Under the pieces are notes generated by a model. The model did not search any database, was not told the origin of the DNA, and worked only from the letters and a program-made list of their open reading frames with translations. A stretch of 64,000 bases of DNA, from positions 186,001 to 250,000 of the forward strand of contig NZ_NIDE01000002.1 in assembly GCF_002197845.1 (NCBI RefSeq), written 5' to 3'. This DNA is from Fimbriiglobus ruber. Lineage in GTDB: Bacteria > Planctomycetota > Planctomycetia > Gemmatales > Gemmataceae. Position numbers and translations under genes: made by a program. Positions 8,535-16,572 of this stretch are shown in pieces (the stretch's first letter is position 1; each line of letters begins with the position of its first letter).

Positions 8535-9753
8535 ATGTCTCACCCGCCGCTCTCGCTCGACGCCTGGATGGACCACGAGGACGCGTGGCTCGCCCCTTAC
8601 GCCATGCGGAATCGTGCGACCCGGGGGCGGCGGCACGCGGAGGATTCGCACGCGTACCGGGCGCCGTTCCAGCGGGACCGCGAGCGGATCGTCCACAGCT
8701 CCGCGTTCAGGCGGATGACCGGCAAGACGCAGGTCCTGGTCGCGACCGTCAACGACCACCACCGGACCCGGCTCACGCACACGCTGGAAGTCGTTCAGGT
8801 CGCGCGGACCGTTGCCCGGCGGCTGCGACTGAACGAAGACCTGACCGAGGCCATCGCCCTCGCCCACGACATCGGGCACCCCCCGTTCGGGCACGCCGGC
8901 GAACGGGCGCTGCACGAATGCCTGGAGCGGTTCGGGGGTTCGACCACAACCTTTATGGGCTTCGACGGGTCGACGAGTTGGAGGAGCGTTACCCGGAATT
9001 CCCGGGGCTGAACCTGACCTTCGAGCTGCGCGAGGCGTTCGTCCGACACAGCGGCCGGCCCGACGCGCCGGCCGCCGCCGAGTTCCGCGACGCGGGCGGC
9101 CCGCTCGTCGAGGCCCAGGTCGTAGACGCTGTCGACAGCATCGCTTACGACACGCACGACGTCGACGACGCGCTCGGGCTCGGGCTGATTACGCAAGTCG
9201 ACCTGCACGAGGTCGAATTCTGGGCGCGGGCGGCGGCGGCCGTCCGTGCCGCCCATCCGACGCTCTCCGGGAACCCGTTCCGGACCGCGGTCGTCAGAGA
9301 ATTGCTCGCCCGCCAGGTGACCGACCTGCTCGGGGAGACCAGCCGGCGACTGGCCGATTGTGGGATCGCGTCGGTCGACGACGTGCGGGCAGCGACCTTC
9401 CCACTTGTCGGGCTCGGGGCGGACATGGAGCGGATCAAGGGGGAGTTAGAAGCGTTCCTCCGCGAGCGGGTCTACCGCCACCACCGGGTGCTGCGGATGA
9501 CCGCGAGCGGAAAGCGGGTACTCCGGGCGCTGTTCGCGGAATACGTGTCCGCGCCGGAATTGTTACCGGACAAGCACTTGCGGCGGTGGGCCGGGTCGAA
9601 CCGGGTGGTCGGTCCGCCGGCCGGGCCGTTGCTGCCGGGCGGACGCTGGTCCCGGACCTCGAACGGGTCGTCGGTGATTATCTCGCCGGCATGACCGACC
9701 GGTTCGCCCACGAGGAATACCGTCGCCTGTTCTCGCCCGCGGCCGAGTTGTAG
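8535..9753 (+). pseudogene. dGTPase-like HD-domain hydrolase, two apparent frameshifts
   Basis: Read across three frames the product is a complete deoxyguanosinetriphosphate triphosphohydrolase-like protein of about 400 residues. Frame 1 (from ATG 8535) has [21 protein letters not shown] and the HD signature [15 protein letters not shown]. It breaks at a G5 run (8934-8938): one extra G restores FGGFDHN followed by [22 protein letters not shown] in frame 2. A second break between about 9590 and 9645 again needs one extra base and leads to PDLERVVGDYLAGMTDRFA, the conserved C-terminal helix. Both breaks are single-base losses in G/C runs. Either true decay or sequence error; the coding quality on both sides of each break argues for error or a very recent mutation. 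Confidence 0.85.
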
Positions 9754-9799
9754 GATATCGCCTTCGGGCCGCCCCGCGGCCGACTTGTGACCGAGGTTC

Positions 9800-10999
9800 A
9801 TGATGTTGATGTGGTTACTCCGCGGATTCTTCGCGACGCTGTTGGTCGCGATCGCCGCGTTCGCGTACAGCTTTTTCCACTCCGAAGACCCGCTGGCCGG
9901 GGTTGCCACCGCGGCCGCCATCGTCGCGATCGGGGGGTTCGTCCTCTTTACCGACGTGAAGGAGCGGAACAAGCAGATCGGGACGATCTCGGCCGTGTAC
10001 TTCGGCCTCCTGCTCGGCCTCCTGCTCGGGTGGCTGTTCTCGCTCGCCCTCGGGCCGATCATCGAAGCGGCTTATACCGGGTCGCCGGAGCGAGTCAATC
10101 AGCTGAACACGATCTGGCGGTTCGTCCTGACCCTGGCGTGTTGCTACATATCGATTTCAACGCTTTTGCAGACCAAGGACGATTTTCGGTTCATTATCCC
10201 TTATGTCGAGTTTTCCAAGCAGGTCAAGGGCGAGCGGCCGATGGTGCTCGACACGAGCGTGATCATCGACGGCCGGATCGCGGACCTGTGCGATACTCGT
10301 GTGGTGGACACGAAGTTGATCGTCCCCCGGTTCGTCCTCCAGGAGCTTCAAGCGATCGCGGACAGCTCGGACAAGCTGAAGCGGAACCGCGGCCGCCGCG
10401 GGCTGGACATCCTGAAGCGGCTCCAATCGAACACGAAGATCGAACTGCTGATGCACGACGGGAACGTCGGCGAGATCCGGCCCGGGGAAAAGATCCGGGT
10501 CGACGAGCGGCTGGTGCTGTTCACGAAGGCGATCAACGGGCGGGTGGTCACGAACGACTTCAACCTGAACAAGATCGCCCAGTTGCAGGGCGTGGACGTC
10601 ATCAACCTGAACGAGGTGGCGAACTCCCTGAAGACGGTCGCCTTGCCGGGGGAATACCTCCAGGTCAAGGTGGTCAAGGCCGGCGACCAGATCGGTCAGG
10701 GCGTCGGGTATCTCGACGACGGGACGATGGTCGTCATCGAGCAGGGCCGGCACCTGATCGGGCAGGACACGTCGCTGCTGGTGACGAGCGTCCTGCAAAC
10801 GCCGGCTGGGCGGATGATCTTCGGCCGGCCGGAAGGCCGCCCGTCCGGGACGTTCAACCCGGTCCCGGGGCCGTCGAGCGGGACGCACTCCCCGGTCACC
10901 GCCGGGGGCGGCGCGCAGAGCGGGACGCACCCGCCGTTCGCGCCCGAGAAGTCCGGGCCGCAGCAGCCGCTCCGCGGGCCGGACGGCGCGAAACCTTAA
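9800..10999 (+). CDS. Membrane-anchored PIN-TRAM domain protein (YacL-like)
   Basis: 399 residues. Four hydrophobic segments occupy about residues 5-25, 33-52, 64-85 and 105-123, then a PIN domain begins at VLDTSVIIDGRIADL (about 150) with acidic residues of the metal site (VLDTS, ELQAIAD, TNDFNLNKIA). A TRAM-like segment follows (EYLQVKVVKAGDQIGQGVGY). The Pro/Gly-rich tail after about 345 is low complexity. This matches the YacL family of membrane PIN proteins, whose ribonuclease activity is inferred from fold. Start ATG 9800 or 9803; an ideal terminator follows the stop. Confidence 0.85.
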   Translation: MMLMWLLRGFFATLLVAIAAFAYSFFHSEDPLAGVATAAAIVAIGGFVLFTDVKERNKQIGTISAVYFGLLLGLLLGWLFSLALGPIIEAAYTGSPERVNQLNTIWRFVLTLACCYISISTLLQTKDDFRFIIPYVEFSKQVKGERPMVLDTSVIIDGRIADLCDTRVVDTKLIVPRFVLQELQAIADSSDKLKRNRGRRGLDILKRLQSNTKIELLMHDGNVGEIRPGEKIRVDERLVLFTKAINGRVVTNDFNLNKIAQLQGVDVINLNEVANSLKTVALPGEYLQVKVVKAGDQIGQGVGYLDDGTMVVIEQGRHLIGQDTSLLVTSVLQTPAGRMIFGRPEGRPSGTFNPVPGPSSGTHSPVTAGGGAQSGTHPPFAPEKSGPQQPLRGPDGAKP

Positions 11000-11020
11000 C
11001 GCGGGCCACGCCTCCCGGAT

Positions 11021-11055
11021 GGAACCCGCGGGCTGCCCGCGGGTTCCTTTGTTTT
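11021..11055 (+). terminator. Rho-independent terminator
   Basis: Stem GGAACCCGCGGG (11021-11032) and CCCGCGGGTTCC (11036-11047) with a CTG loop, followed by TTTGTTTT. It sits 22 bp after the PIN-TRAM stop codon and 45 bp before the TPR gene. Confidence 0.9.
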
Positions 11056-11099
11056 CCCACCCTTGTACTGGACGTGTACGGGAGTGGGGGAGGCAGACC

Positions 11100-11852
11100 A
11101 TGACTCGCTACACCCGAATCGCGGCCTCCGCACTGGGTATTCTTTTCCTGGCAAGCGCCACCACCGGGGCCGACCCGGCCCCGAAGCCGCCCGCCGCCCC
11201 GCGGGCGACCCCCGCGGGCGCCGCGCACGACGCCGAGTTGGTCGAGCGAGTCGTCGCGGCCCGCAAGGAATACCACCACGCGCTCGTCGCCCTGTACGAG
11301 GTGTACGCCAAGTCCGGGGACGCCGAGCGGGCCAAGTGGGTGGAAGACGAACTGCGGGCGTTCCACCTCGCCACCAAGCCGTCGTACCGTCTCGACATCC
11401 TCGACGTGCCCCCCGCGACACTCGAAGCGAAGGCCAACATCAAGGAAGCCAACGACCTGTACAAGCTCGCGATGGAATATAAAGACCGCGGCCTCGGTAC
11501 GGATTACGTCCTGAACCAGCGGCGGGCCGAGTTGCTCTTACAGGAGATCCTTCAGAAGCACCCAACCAGCGATAAGATCGCGGACGTGGCGTACCAGCTC
11601 GGGGAACTGTACGAGGGCCGGGCGTACCGCCAGTACGACCGGGCGGCGGCGTACTACGAGCGGTCGTACCAGTGGCGGAAGGGTTCGCACTCGGACGCCC
11701 GGATGCGGGCCGCCCGGATCTACGACAAACAGCTCAAGGAGCGGTCGCGGGCCATCGAGCTGTACCGCGAGGAGATCGCCAACGACACCGACGCGGGACG
11801 GATCAAGGAAGCCGAGAAGCGGCTGGGCGAACTCACCGCGAACAAGAAATAA
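11100..11852 (+). CDS. Secreted tetratricopeptide-like protein
   Basis: 250 residues. The ATG at 11100 is followed by a signal peptide (basic start, ALGILFLASATTGAD cleavage region); an upstream reading of the same frame runs through the terminator hairpin and is rejected. The mature part is helical, with TPR-type pairs: ELLLQEILQKHPTSDKIADV, QLGELYEGRAYRQYDRAAAYY, and AARIYDKQLKERSRAIELY. Such periplasmic TPR proteins usually scaffold other proteins. A perfect 65-bp inverted repeat begins 10 bp past the stop. No partner is evident from the neighbours. Confidence 0.75.
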   Translation: MTRYTRIAASALGILFLASATTGADPAPKPPAAPRATPAGAAHDAELVERVVAARKEYHHALVALYEVYAKSGDAERAKWVEDELRAFHLATKPSYRLDILDVPPATLEAKANIKEANDLYKLAMEYKDRGLGTDYVLNQRRAELLLQEILQKHPTSDKIADVAYQLGELYEGRAYRQYDRAAAYYERSYQWRKGSHSDARMRAARIYDKQLKERSRAIELYREEIANDTDAGRIKEAEKRLGELTANKK

Positions 11853-11861
11853 GATTTTTTC

Positions 11862-12076
11862 GCCGCAGATTCCCGCAGAGGAACGCGGATCAGACAAGCA
11901 GGAATGGCCACAAAGAGGCACAAAAAAGCACGAAAAGTAAGAAGAAATCCAGACCGAACAGAATGCCGATGTGAGGATTGTTTATCGTCGGTGTGTTTTA
12001 ATTTTTGTGTCTTTTTGTGCCTCTTTGTGGCCATTCCTGCTTGTCTGATCCGCGTTCCTCTGCGGGAATCTGCGGC
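11862..12076. repeat. Long palindrome, 65-bp perfect arms
   Basis: Arms 11862-11926 and 12012-12076 are perfect inverted complements around an 85-bp centre. The inner arm sequence ATGGCCACAAAGAGGCACAA is shared with the element at 39133-39250. It lies between the TPR gene and the CDF transporter, 10 bp after the TPR stop. See the findings for the element family. Confidence 0.9.
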
Positions 12077-12111
12077 AAAGAGTATTGCGTTCCCTCACTC
12101 CACCGGCCCGC

Positions 12112-13074
12112 ATGACGCAACCCAATCTCCGCGGGCCGATTACCCTGTCGATCCTGGCGGCCGTCCTGACGATCGGCATGAAGGCCGCCGCGTACCTCAT
12201 TTCGGGGTCGGTCGGGTTACTGGCGGACGCGCTGGAATCCGGCATCAACCTGATCGCGGCGGTGACGGCATACTTCTCCCTGTCTTACGCCGCCCGCCCG
12301 GCGGACGCGACCCACACTTACGGACACGAGAAGATCGAGTTCTTTTCGAGCGGGCTGGAAGGAGCCCTCATCTGCGTGGCCGGCCTGGGAGCCGCTGTGT
12401 TCGCGGCCAGCCACCTCATCGTCCCCCCGGCCCTGGAGGCCGTCGACCTGGCGGCCGGGATCGCGGCCGTCGCCACGGTCATCAACCTGGTCGTCGGCCG
12501 GATCCTGCTCCGGGCCGGGCGGGCGCACGGGTCGATCGTCCTCGAAGCCGACGGCCAGCACTTGATGGCGGACGTGTGGACGACCGGGGCCGTCGTGACC
12601 GGGCTGGGGCTCGTCGCCCTGACCGGGTTTCGTCAGCTCGACCCGATCCTCGCCCTGGGCGTCGGTTTGCACATTGTTTACATGGGCTCCCATCTCGTCC
12701 GCCGGTCGTTCGACGGGCTGATGGACCACGCGCTGCCGCCCGACGAGCAAGCCACGCTGCGGGACGCGATCCGCGCAGCTTTGCCCCGCGGGACCGACTT
12801 CCACCACCTGCGGACCCGCCGGGCCGGCCGCCGCAAGTTCGCCGACTTCCACCTGCTGGTGGCCGGCACGATGTCGGTCCGCGACGCCCACGCGCTCGCC
12901 CACCACGTCGAGAGCCACCTGCACGACAAGATCCCCGAACTGGAGGCGGCCATCCACATCGAGCCGATCGACGAGGACACGTCGTGGGAAGCGGCCGAAC
13001 TCGCCCGCCTCGGCGAACCTCCGACCCCCACGGCCGCCCACCTGCCGCCCGCGGCGCCGCCGATCGACGACTGA
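12112..13074 (+). CDS. Cation diffusion facilitator (CDF) transporter
   Basis: 320 residues with about six membrane helices in the first ~205 and a cytosolic C-terminal domain. The TM5 metal motif HxxxD is intact (QHLMADVWTTG). In TM2 the expected HxxxD or DxxxD reads ESGIN within LLADALESGIN, i.e. ExxxN, a variant seen in one CDF branch and suggesting altered metal choice. C-terminal domain contains FHHLRTRRAGRRKFADFHL and HVESHLHDKIPE, typical of the cytosolic ferredoxin-like domain. I chose the ATG at 12112 (MTQPNLRG); it starts right after the palindrome. Exports Zn, Fe, Mn or similar in exchange for protons. Confidence 0.85.
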   Translation: MTQPNLRGPITLSILAAVLTIGMKAAAYLISGSVGLLADALESGINLIAAVTAYFSLSYAARPADATHTYGHEKIEFFSSGLEGALICVAGLGAAVFAASHLIVPPALEAVDLAAGIAAVATVINLVVGRILLRAGRAHGSIVLEADGQHLMADVWTTGAVVTGLGLVALTGFRQLDPILALGVGLHIVYMGSHLVRRSFDGLMDHALPPDEQATLRDAIRAALPRGTDFHHLRTRRAGRRKFADFHLLVAGTMSVRDAHALAHHVESHLHDKIPELEAAIHIEPIDEDTSWEAAELARLGEPPTPTAAHLPPAAPPIDD

Positions 13075-13097
13075 TTCCTTTGCGGAGGACTCTCCCC

Positions 13098-13751
13098 GTG
13101 CGGTTCATCGACCTGTCGCAGCCCGTGTACCACGACTCGCCCAATTGCCCCGCGCACCCGCCGGTGAAGTCCGAGGTCATCAAGGACCACCCGGCCCACG
13201 GCTGGCGCGTCGAGCTGATGACCCTCGCCAGCCACACCGGGTCGCACGTGGACGCCCCGCTGCACAAAATCGCGGGCGGCGCCAGCCTGGACGACATCCC
13301 CCTCGAACATTGGGCCGGCCCCGCGTACATCGCCGACTTTCGCGGCATCGCGCCGGGTACGAAGATCACGGCCGAAATGCTGGCCGCGAAGCTCCCGCCC
13401 GAACTGGCCGGCCAGATTGTGCTGCTCGCGACTGGCTGGGGCGACAAGCGGGCAAAGACGGACGAGTGGCTTTACCAATCCCCGTGTCTGTCCGAAGACG
13501 GGGCCGCATTCTTGGTCGCGGCCGGCATCCGCGGCGTTGGCATCGACCACTATTCGATCGGCGGCATGACCGACCCGACGAACCCGCGGGTCCACACGAT
13601 CTTGCTCGGCGCCGGCGTCTGGGTGGTCGAAGAACTCCGGTTCCCGCCCGAGGTCTTTGACCTTCCCCAACCCGTGACGTACATGGGCCTGCCCGTCAAC
13701 TTCCGCGGTCACACCGGCGCGTTCTGCCGGCCGGTGCTGGTGGTGGGATAA
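13098..13751 (+). CDS. Cyclase family protein (kynurenine formamidase-like)
   Basis: 217 residues, metal-dependent hydrolase of the cyclase/KynB superfamily. The defining metal motif HxGxHxDxP is present as HTGSHVDAPLH at about residues 53-63, followed by a downstream HYSIGGMTDP segment and a C-terminal GAFCRPVLVV. GTG start at 13098 with a GCGGAGGA ribosome site 12 bp upstream gives the family-typical opening RFIDLSQPVYHDSP. Starts 24 bp after the CDF stop and is followed 6 bp later by an alpha/beta hydrolase, so the three may be one transcript. Substrate unknown: formylkynurenine, isatin or others. Confidence 0.85.
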   Translation: MRFIDLSQPVYHDSPNCPAHPPVKSEVIKDHPAHGWRVELMTLASHTGSHVDAPLHKIAGGASLDDIPLEHWAGPAYIADFRGIAPGTKITAEMLAAKLPPELAGQIVLLATGWGDKRAKTDEWLYQSPCLSEDGAAFLVAAGIRGVGIDHYSIGGMTDPTNPRVHTILLGAGVWVVEELRFPPEVFDLPQPVTYMGLPVNFRGHTGAFCRPVLVVG

Positions 13752-13756
13752 ACCCG

Positions 13757-14635
13757 ATGCACTCACCTCACCCCACGGCCGCCGACCTCGCCCGCGCCGT
13801 CGCCCGGTACGACGCCGAGACGCGGCCCGGCGTACTCCAGACGCCCCGCTACCGGCTCCGGTACGTTTCCTGGGGCAAGCCCACCGAACGCCCGCTCGTG
13901 TTCGTTCACGGCATGGCCGACCAGCCGCGGTCGTTCGCCATGCTGATGAGCCAACTCGTGGACGCCGGGTTCTGGTGTGTGGGCTACGACCTAGCGAACG
14001 GCGCGAGCGACGGCGCCGTCCTCGGGATGTACAAGCACCGGGACTTCGCGGCCGACCTGATCGCACTGCTCGACCACCTCGGCGCGAAGACGGTCGACGC
14101 CCTCGGCTCGTCGTTCGGGTCGACGATCGTGCTGCGCTCCCTGGCGACCTATCCAGACCGATTCCGGCGGGCCGTTCTCCAGGGCGGGTTCGCGCGGCGG
14201 CCGCTGAACCGCTTCGAGCGCGGGCTCTGCCGGCTCGGGCGGTACTGGCCGTGGACGATGGGCCAGCTCATCATCCGCGAGCGGATGATGCTCCGGTACG
14301 ACGGCCCCGCGTTCGATGGCTGCCCGCCCGAAGTGTTCCAGTTCCTGCTCCAGTGCAGCGGCGCCACCCCTGCCCGGGCGGCCGCGCGGCGGACACTCAT
14401 CATCGACAAACTCGACCTCCGCCCGTTCCTGCCGACGATCCCGCACCCCGTGCTGATGATCGGCGGCGACCGCGACGCGATCGTTTTCCGGGAGTTTGAA
14501 GCCGACGTGGAACGGGGGCTCAAGAACGTGCGGCGGGTCGAGTACAGCCCGTGTGGGCACTACCCGCAGTACACGATGCCCGGGCCGATGGCGGCCGAGA
14601 TGAAAGATTTTTTAGCCACGGATGAACACGGATAA
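13757..14635 (+). CDS. Alpha/beta hydrolase
   Basis: 292 residues. Nucleophile elbow GSSFG (DALGSSFGSTIVL) at about residue 117, oxyanion region VFVHGMADQPRSF near residue 50, acid in GGDRDAIVF and catalytic His in PCGHYPQYTMPGP near the C-terminus complete the triad. The last residues TDEHG and the stop codon are encoded inside the palindrome that begins at 14612, so the native end of the gene was probably replaced or extended by the element. Substrate class cannot be told. Confidence 0.85.
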   Translation: MHSPHPTAADLARAVARYDAETRPGVLQTPRYRLRYVSWGKPTERPLVFVHGMADQPRSFAMLMSQLVDAGFWCVGYDLANGASDGAVLGMYKHRDFAADLIALLDHLGAKTVDALGSSFGSTIVLRSLATYPDRFRRAVLQGGFARRPLNRFERGLCRLGRYWPWTMGQLIIRERMMLRYDGPAFDGCPPEVFQFLLQCSGATPARAAARRTLIIDKLDLRPFLPTIPHPVLMIGGDRDAIVFREFEADVERGLKNVRRVEYSPCGHYPQYTMPGPMAAEMKDFLATDEHG

Positions 14636-14701
14636 ACACGGATCAGAAAAATATCAATTGTTTTTTCTGATCCGTGTTTATCCGTGTTCATCCGTGGCTA
14701 A
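14612..14701. repeat. Palindrome, 40-bp arms (CACGGATGAACACGGAT type)
   Basis: Arms 14612-14651 and 14662-14701 are inverted complements with a 10-nt loop. It supplies the last five codons and stop of the hydrolase gene and lies 8 bp before the yidD stop codon, between convergent genes, so it could serve as a bidirectional terminator. Confidence 0.92.
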
Positions 14702-14708
14702 TGAGTTT

Positions 14709-14951
14709 TCAAGGCGGATCGTAGCCGCCCGGGAAGAACGGGTTGCACCGGCAGATTCGCCATGTGCCTTTGATCGCCCCCTTGATCGGCCCGTATTTGC
14801 CGACCGAGAGGATGAAATACTCGCTGCACCCGGGCGTGAACCGGCAGACCGGCGGGAGCAGCGGGCGGATGAGATACTGATATCCGCGAACGCCCACGAT
14901 CAGGATCGCGGACAACACCACTGCCGGGCCGTGCCACAACCACCGGATCAC
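14709..14951 (-). CDS. yidD: Membrane protein insertion efficiency factor
   Basis: 80 residues, with the family signature: an N-terminal hydrophobic helix (about 5-24), then QYLIRPLLPPVCRFTPGCSEY and a C-terminal WRICRCNPFFPGGYDP. YidD assists YidC-dependent membrane insertion. Its start overlaps the rnpA stop by 4 bp, the classic rnpA-yidD order. Confidence 0.95.
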   Translation of the reverse strand: MIRWLWHGPAVVLSAILIVGVRGYQYLIRPLLPPVCRFTPGCSEYFILSVGKYGPIKGAIKGTWRICRCNPFFPGGYDPP

Positions 14952-15445
14952 GGGCGGGCCTCCGCGGGCGCCGGGGGCGGCGCGGGACTGGGAGCCGGAC
15001 CGCGGGGCGGGGCGGCCAGGCGCTTCGCGGCCTGGGCCGCCAGTTTGACCAGCGACGCCTGAAGCTGAACCACGGTCGGCTCGGGGCCGGGGCGCGGGAT
15101 CATGATCAGGTCGACGCCCGCCGGCAGGTCGTGCTGACTCAGCCGGAACGCCTCGCGGAACAGCCGCTTGTACCAGTTCCGCAAAACCGCCCCGCCGACC
15201 TTCCGCGACACCGACACGCCCAGCCGCGCGTGCGGCAGGCCGTTCTCGCCCGCGTAGACGATCAGCCGCTCGTCACTCACCGACTTCTTCCGGTCGTACA
15301 CCGCCTGAAACTGCGCGGGCGCCTTCAGCCGCAGCGTCTGCGGGAAGGGCAACGGGCGGCGGTCGTCGCGGGTCGGGTCCATGATCGGGCCAAACTCAAC
15401 AGGTGTCCGGGGATCGCTCCGCGTGAACGGACACTTCACTTCCAT
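14948..15445 (-). CDS. rnpA: Ribonuclease P protein component
   Basis: 165 residues from ATG 15445; a second ATG at 15382 would give 144 residues and start just before the family core, so the true start is uncertain. The core has [41 protein letters not shown], the RNA-binding signature RNxxKRxxRE, and a Pro/Ala-rich tail. It binds the RNase P RNA for 5' tRNA maturation. Immediate neighbours are dnaJ (upstream) and yidD (downstream); rpmH, which usually precedes rnpA, is not in the window. Confidence 0.93.
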   Translation of the reverse strand: MEVKCPFTRSDPRTPVEFGPIMDPTRDDRRPLPFPQTLRLKAPAQFQAVYDRKKSVSDERLIVYAGENGLPHARLGVSVSRKVGGAVLRNWYKRLFREAFRLSQHDLPAGVDLIMIPRPGPEPTVVQLQASLVKLAAQAAKRLAAPPRGPAPSPAPPPAPAEARP

Positions 15446-16356
15446 AACACGTTCGCGCGGGCGTCTTGCGGGTGGAGTTCCGCGAACTCTTCCATCAGGG
15501 CTTTGCCCTTCTCGCCCACGGACGACGGGGCCACGATTTTGAAAACGAGGTACTGGTCGCCGCCGTTGATTCCCTTGCCCCGAAGGCGGACCCGGCCACC
15601 GCTCGACGTACCGGGCGGCACCTTCACCGTCAGCCGGTCGTCGCCTAGTGTCGGCACTTCCACCTTGGTCCCGAGAACGGCTTCGGGGATGTCGATCGGG
15701 ACTTCCAGCGACACATCGTTGCCGGAGCGGGTGAAGTACGGGTGCGGGTCGACGTGAACGCGGAGGTAGACGTCCGCGCTGCCGGTCGCGGACGCGGGCA
15801 CGCGGAGCTTTTTCCCTTCTTCGATCCCGGCCGGCACCTTCACGTCGATCGTTCGGCCGCCGACGGAAATGCTGATCGCCCCGCCGGTCGCGGCGACCAG
15901 GAACGGGATGGAGATGTCGGTTTCCACGGTTTCGGGCTGGGGCTTGGCCCGGGTCCCGCGGCCCTTCCCCCGCTTGGGGCCGCCGCCGCCGGCGAAGAAG
16001 TCCCCGAAGTCGGCTCCGGCACCCGGGCCGCCGCCGCCGCCGAAGATGTTGCGAAAAAGATCCTGGGCCATTTCCGGGTCGACCTGCCCGCCGCCGGGGA
16101 AGCCGCCCCCGCCGGGGAAGCCACCCGGCCCCGCGGACGGGCCGACGTGGCCGAAGCGGTCGTACTGGGCCTTCTTGTCGGCGTCGGACAGCACCTCGTA
16201 CGCGCTCGACAGTTCCTTGAATTTGGCCTCGGCCTCTTTGTCGCCGGGGTTGCGGTCGGGGTGGAACTTCGCGGCCAACTTCCGGTACGCCTTCTTGATC
16301 TCTTCGGGCGAGGCGGACCGGGAGACGCCCAGAACCTCGTAATAATCGCGCGGCAT
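15436..16356 (-). CDS. DnaJ C-terminal domain co-chaperone (CbpA-like)
   Basis: 306 residues. J domain at 1-70 with the HPD motif (KFHPDRNP), then a Gly/Phe-rich stretch (about 80-160) and the C-terminal substrate-binding beta domain ([27 protein letters not shown]). There are no four CxxCxGxG zinc-finger repeats, so this is a CbpA-type rather than canonical DnaJ. It stimulates DnaK ATPase. ATG at 16356 gives [11 protein letters not shown]; a longer in-frame reading through the permease gene is spurious. Overlaps the longest possible rnpA start by 10 bp. Confidence 0.93.
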   Translation of the reverse strand: MPRDYYEVLGVSRSASPEEIKKAYRKLAAKFHPDRNPGDKEAEAKFKELSSAYEVLSDADKKAQYDRFGHVGPSAGPGGFPGGGGFPGGGQVDPEMAQDLFRNIFGGGGGPGAGADFGDFFAGGGGPKRGKGRGTRAKPQPETVETDISIPFLVAATGGAISISVGGRTIDVKVPAGIEEGKKLRVPASATGSADVYLRVHVDPHPYFTRSGNDVSLEVPIDIPEAVLGTKVEVPTLGDDRLTVKVPPGTSSGGRVRLRGKGINGGDQYLVFKIVAPSSVGEKGKALMEEFAELHPQDARANVLWK

Positions 16357-16572
16357 AGTGTTTCCGGACGGTGCGTGACAGTAATTCGCGGTCGCGGTCG
16401 GTTCACTCTTACCGGGATATTGTAGCGGGTTGTGAGAGCAGCCCGTAGTCTCGGCGGACGGTCTCCATGCGGCTGTCGGCGGTACAGCCACTCTCCGCCC
16501 GCCAGTCTCCATAAAATTCCGGTCACGGACCGCGCGCCGTAGCGCATCCCCAAAACCGAACATGGAGCCGAC

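Noticed and set aside
11904-13751. 615-codon reading joining the palindrome and the cyclase gene
   Set aside because: Only the last ~217 codons are the cyclase; the upstream part is antisense or out of frame with the CDF gene.
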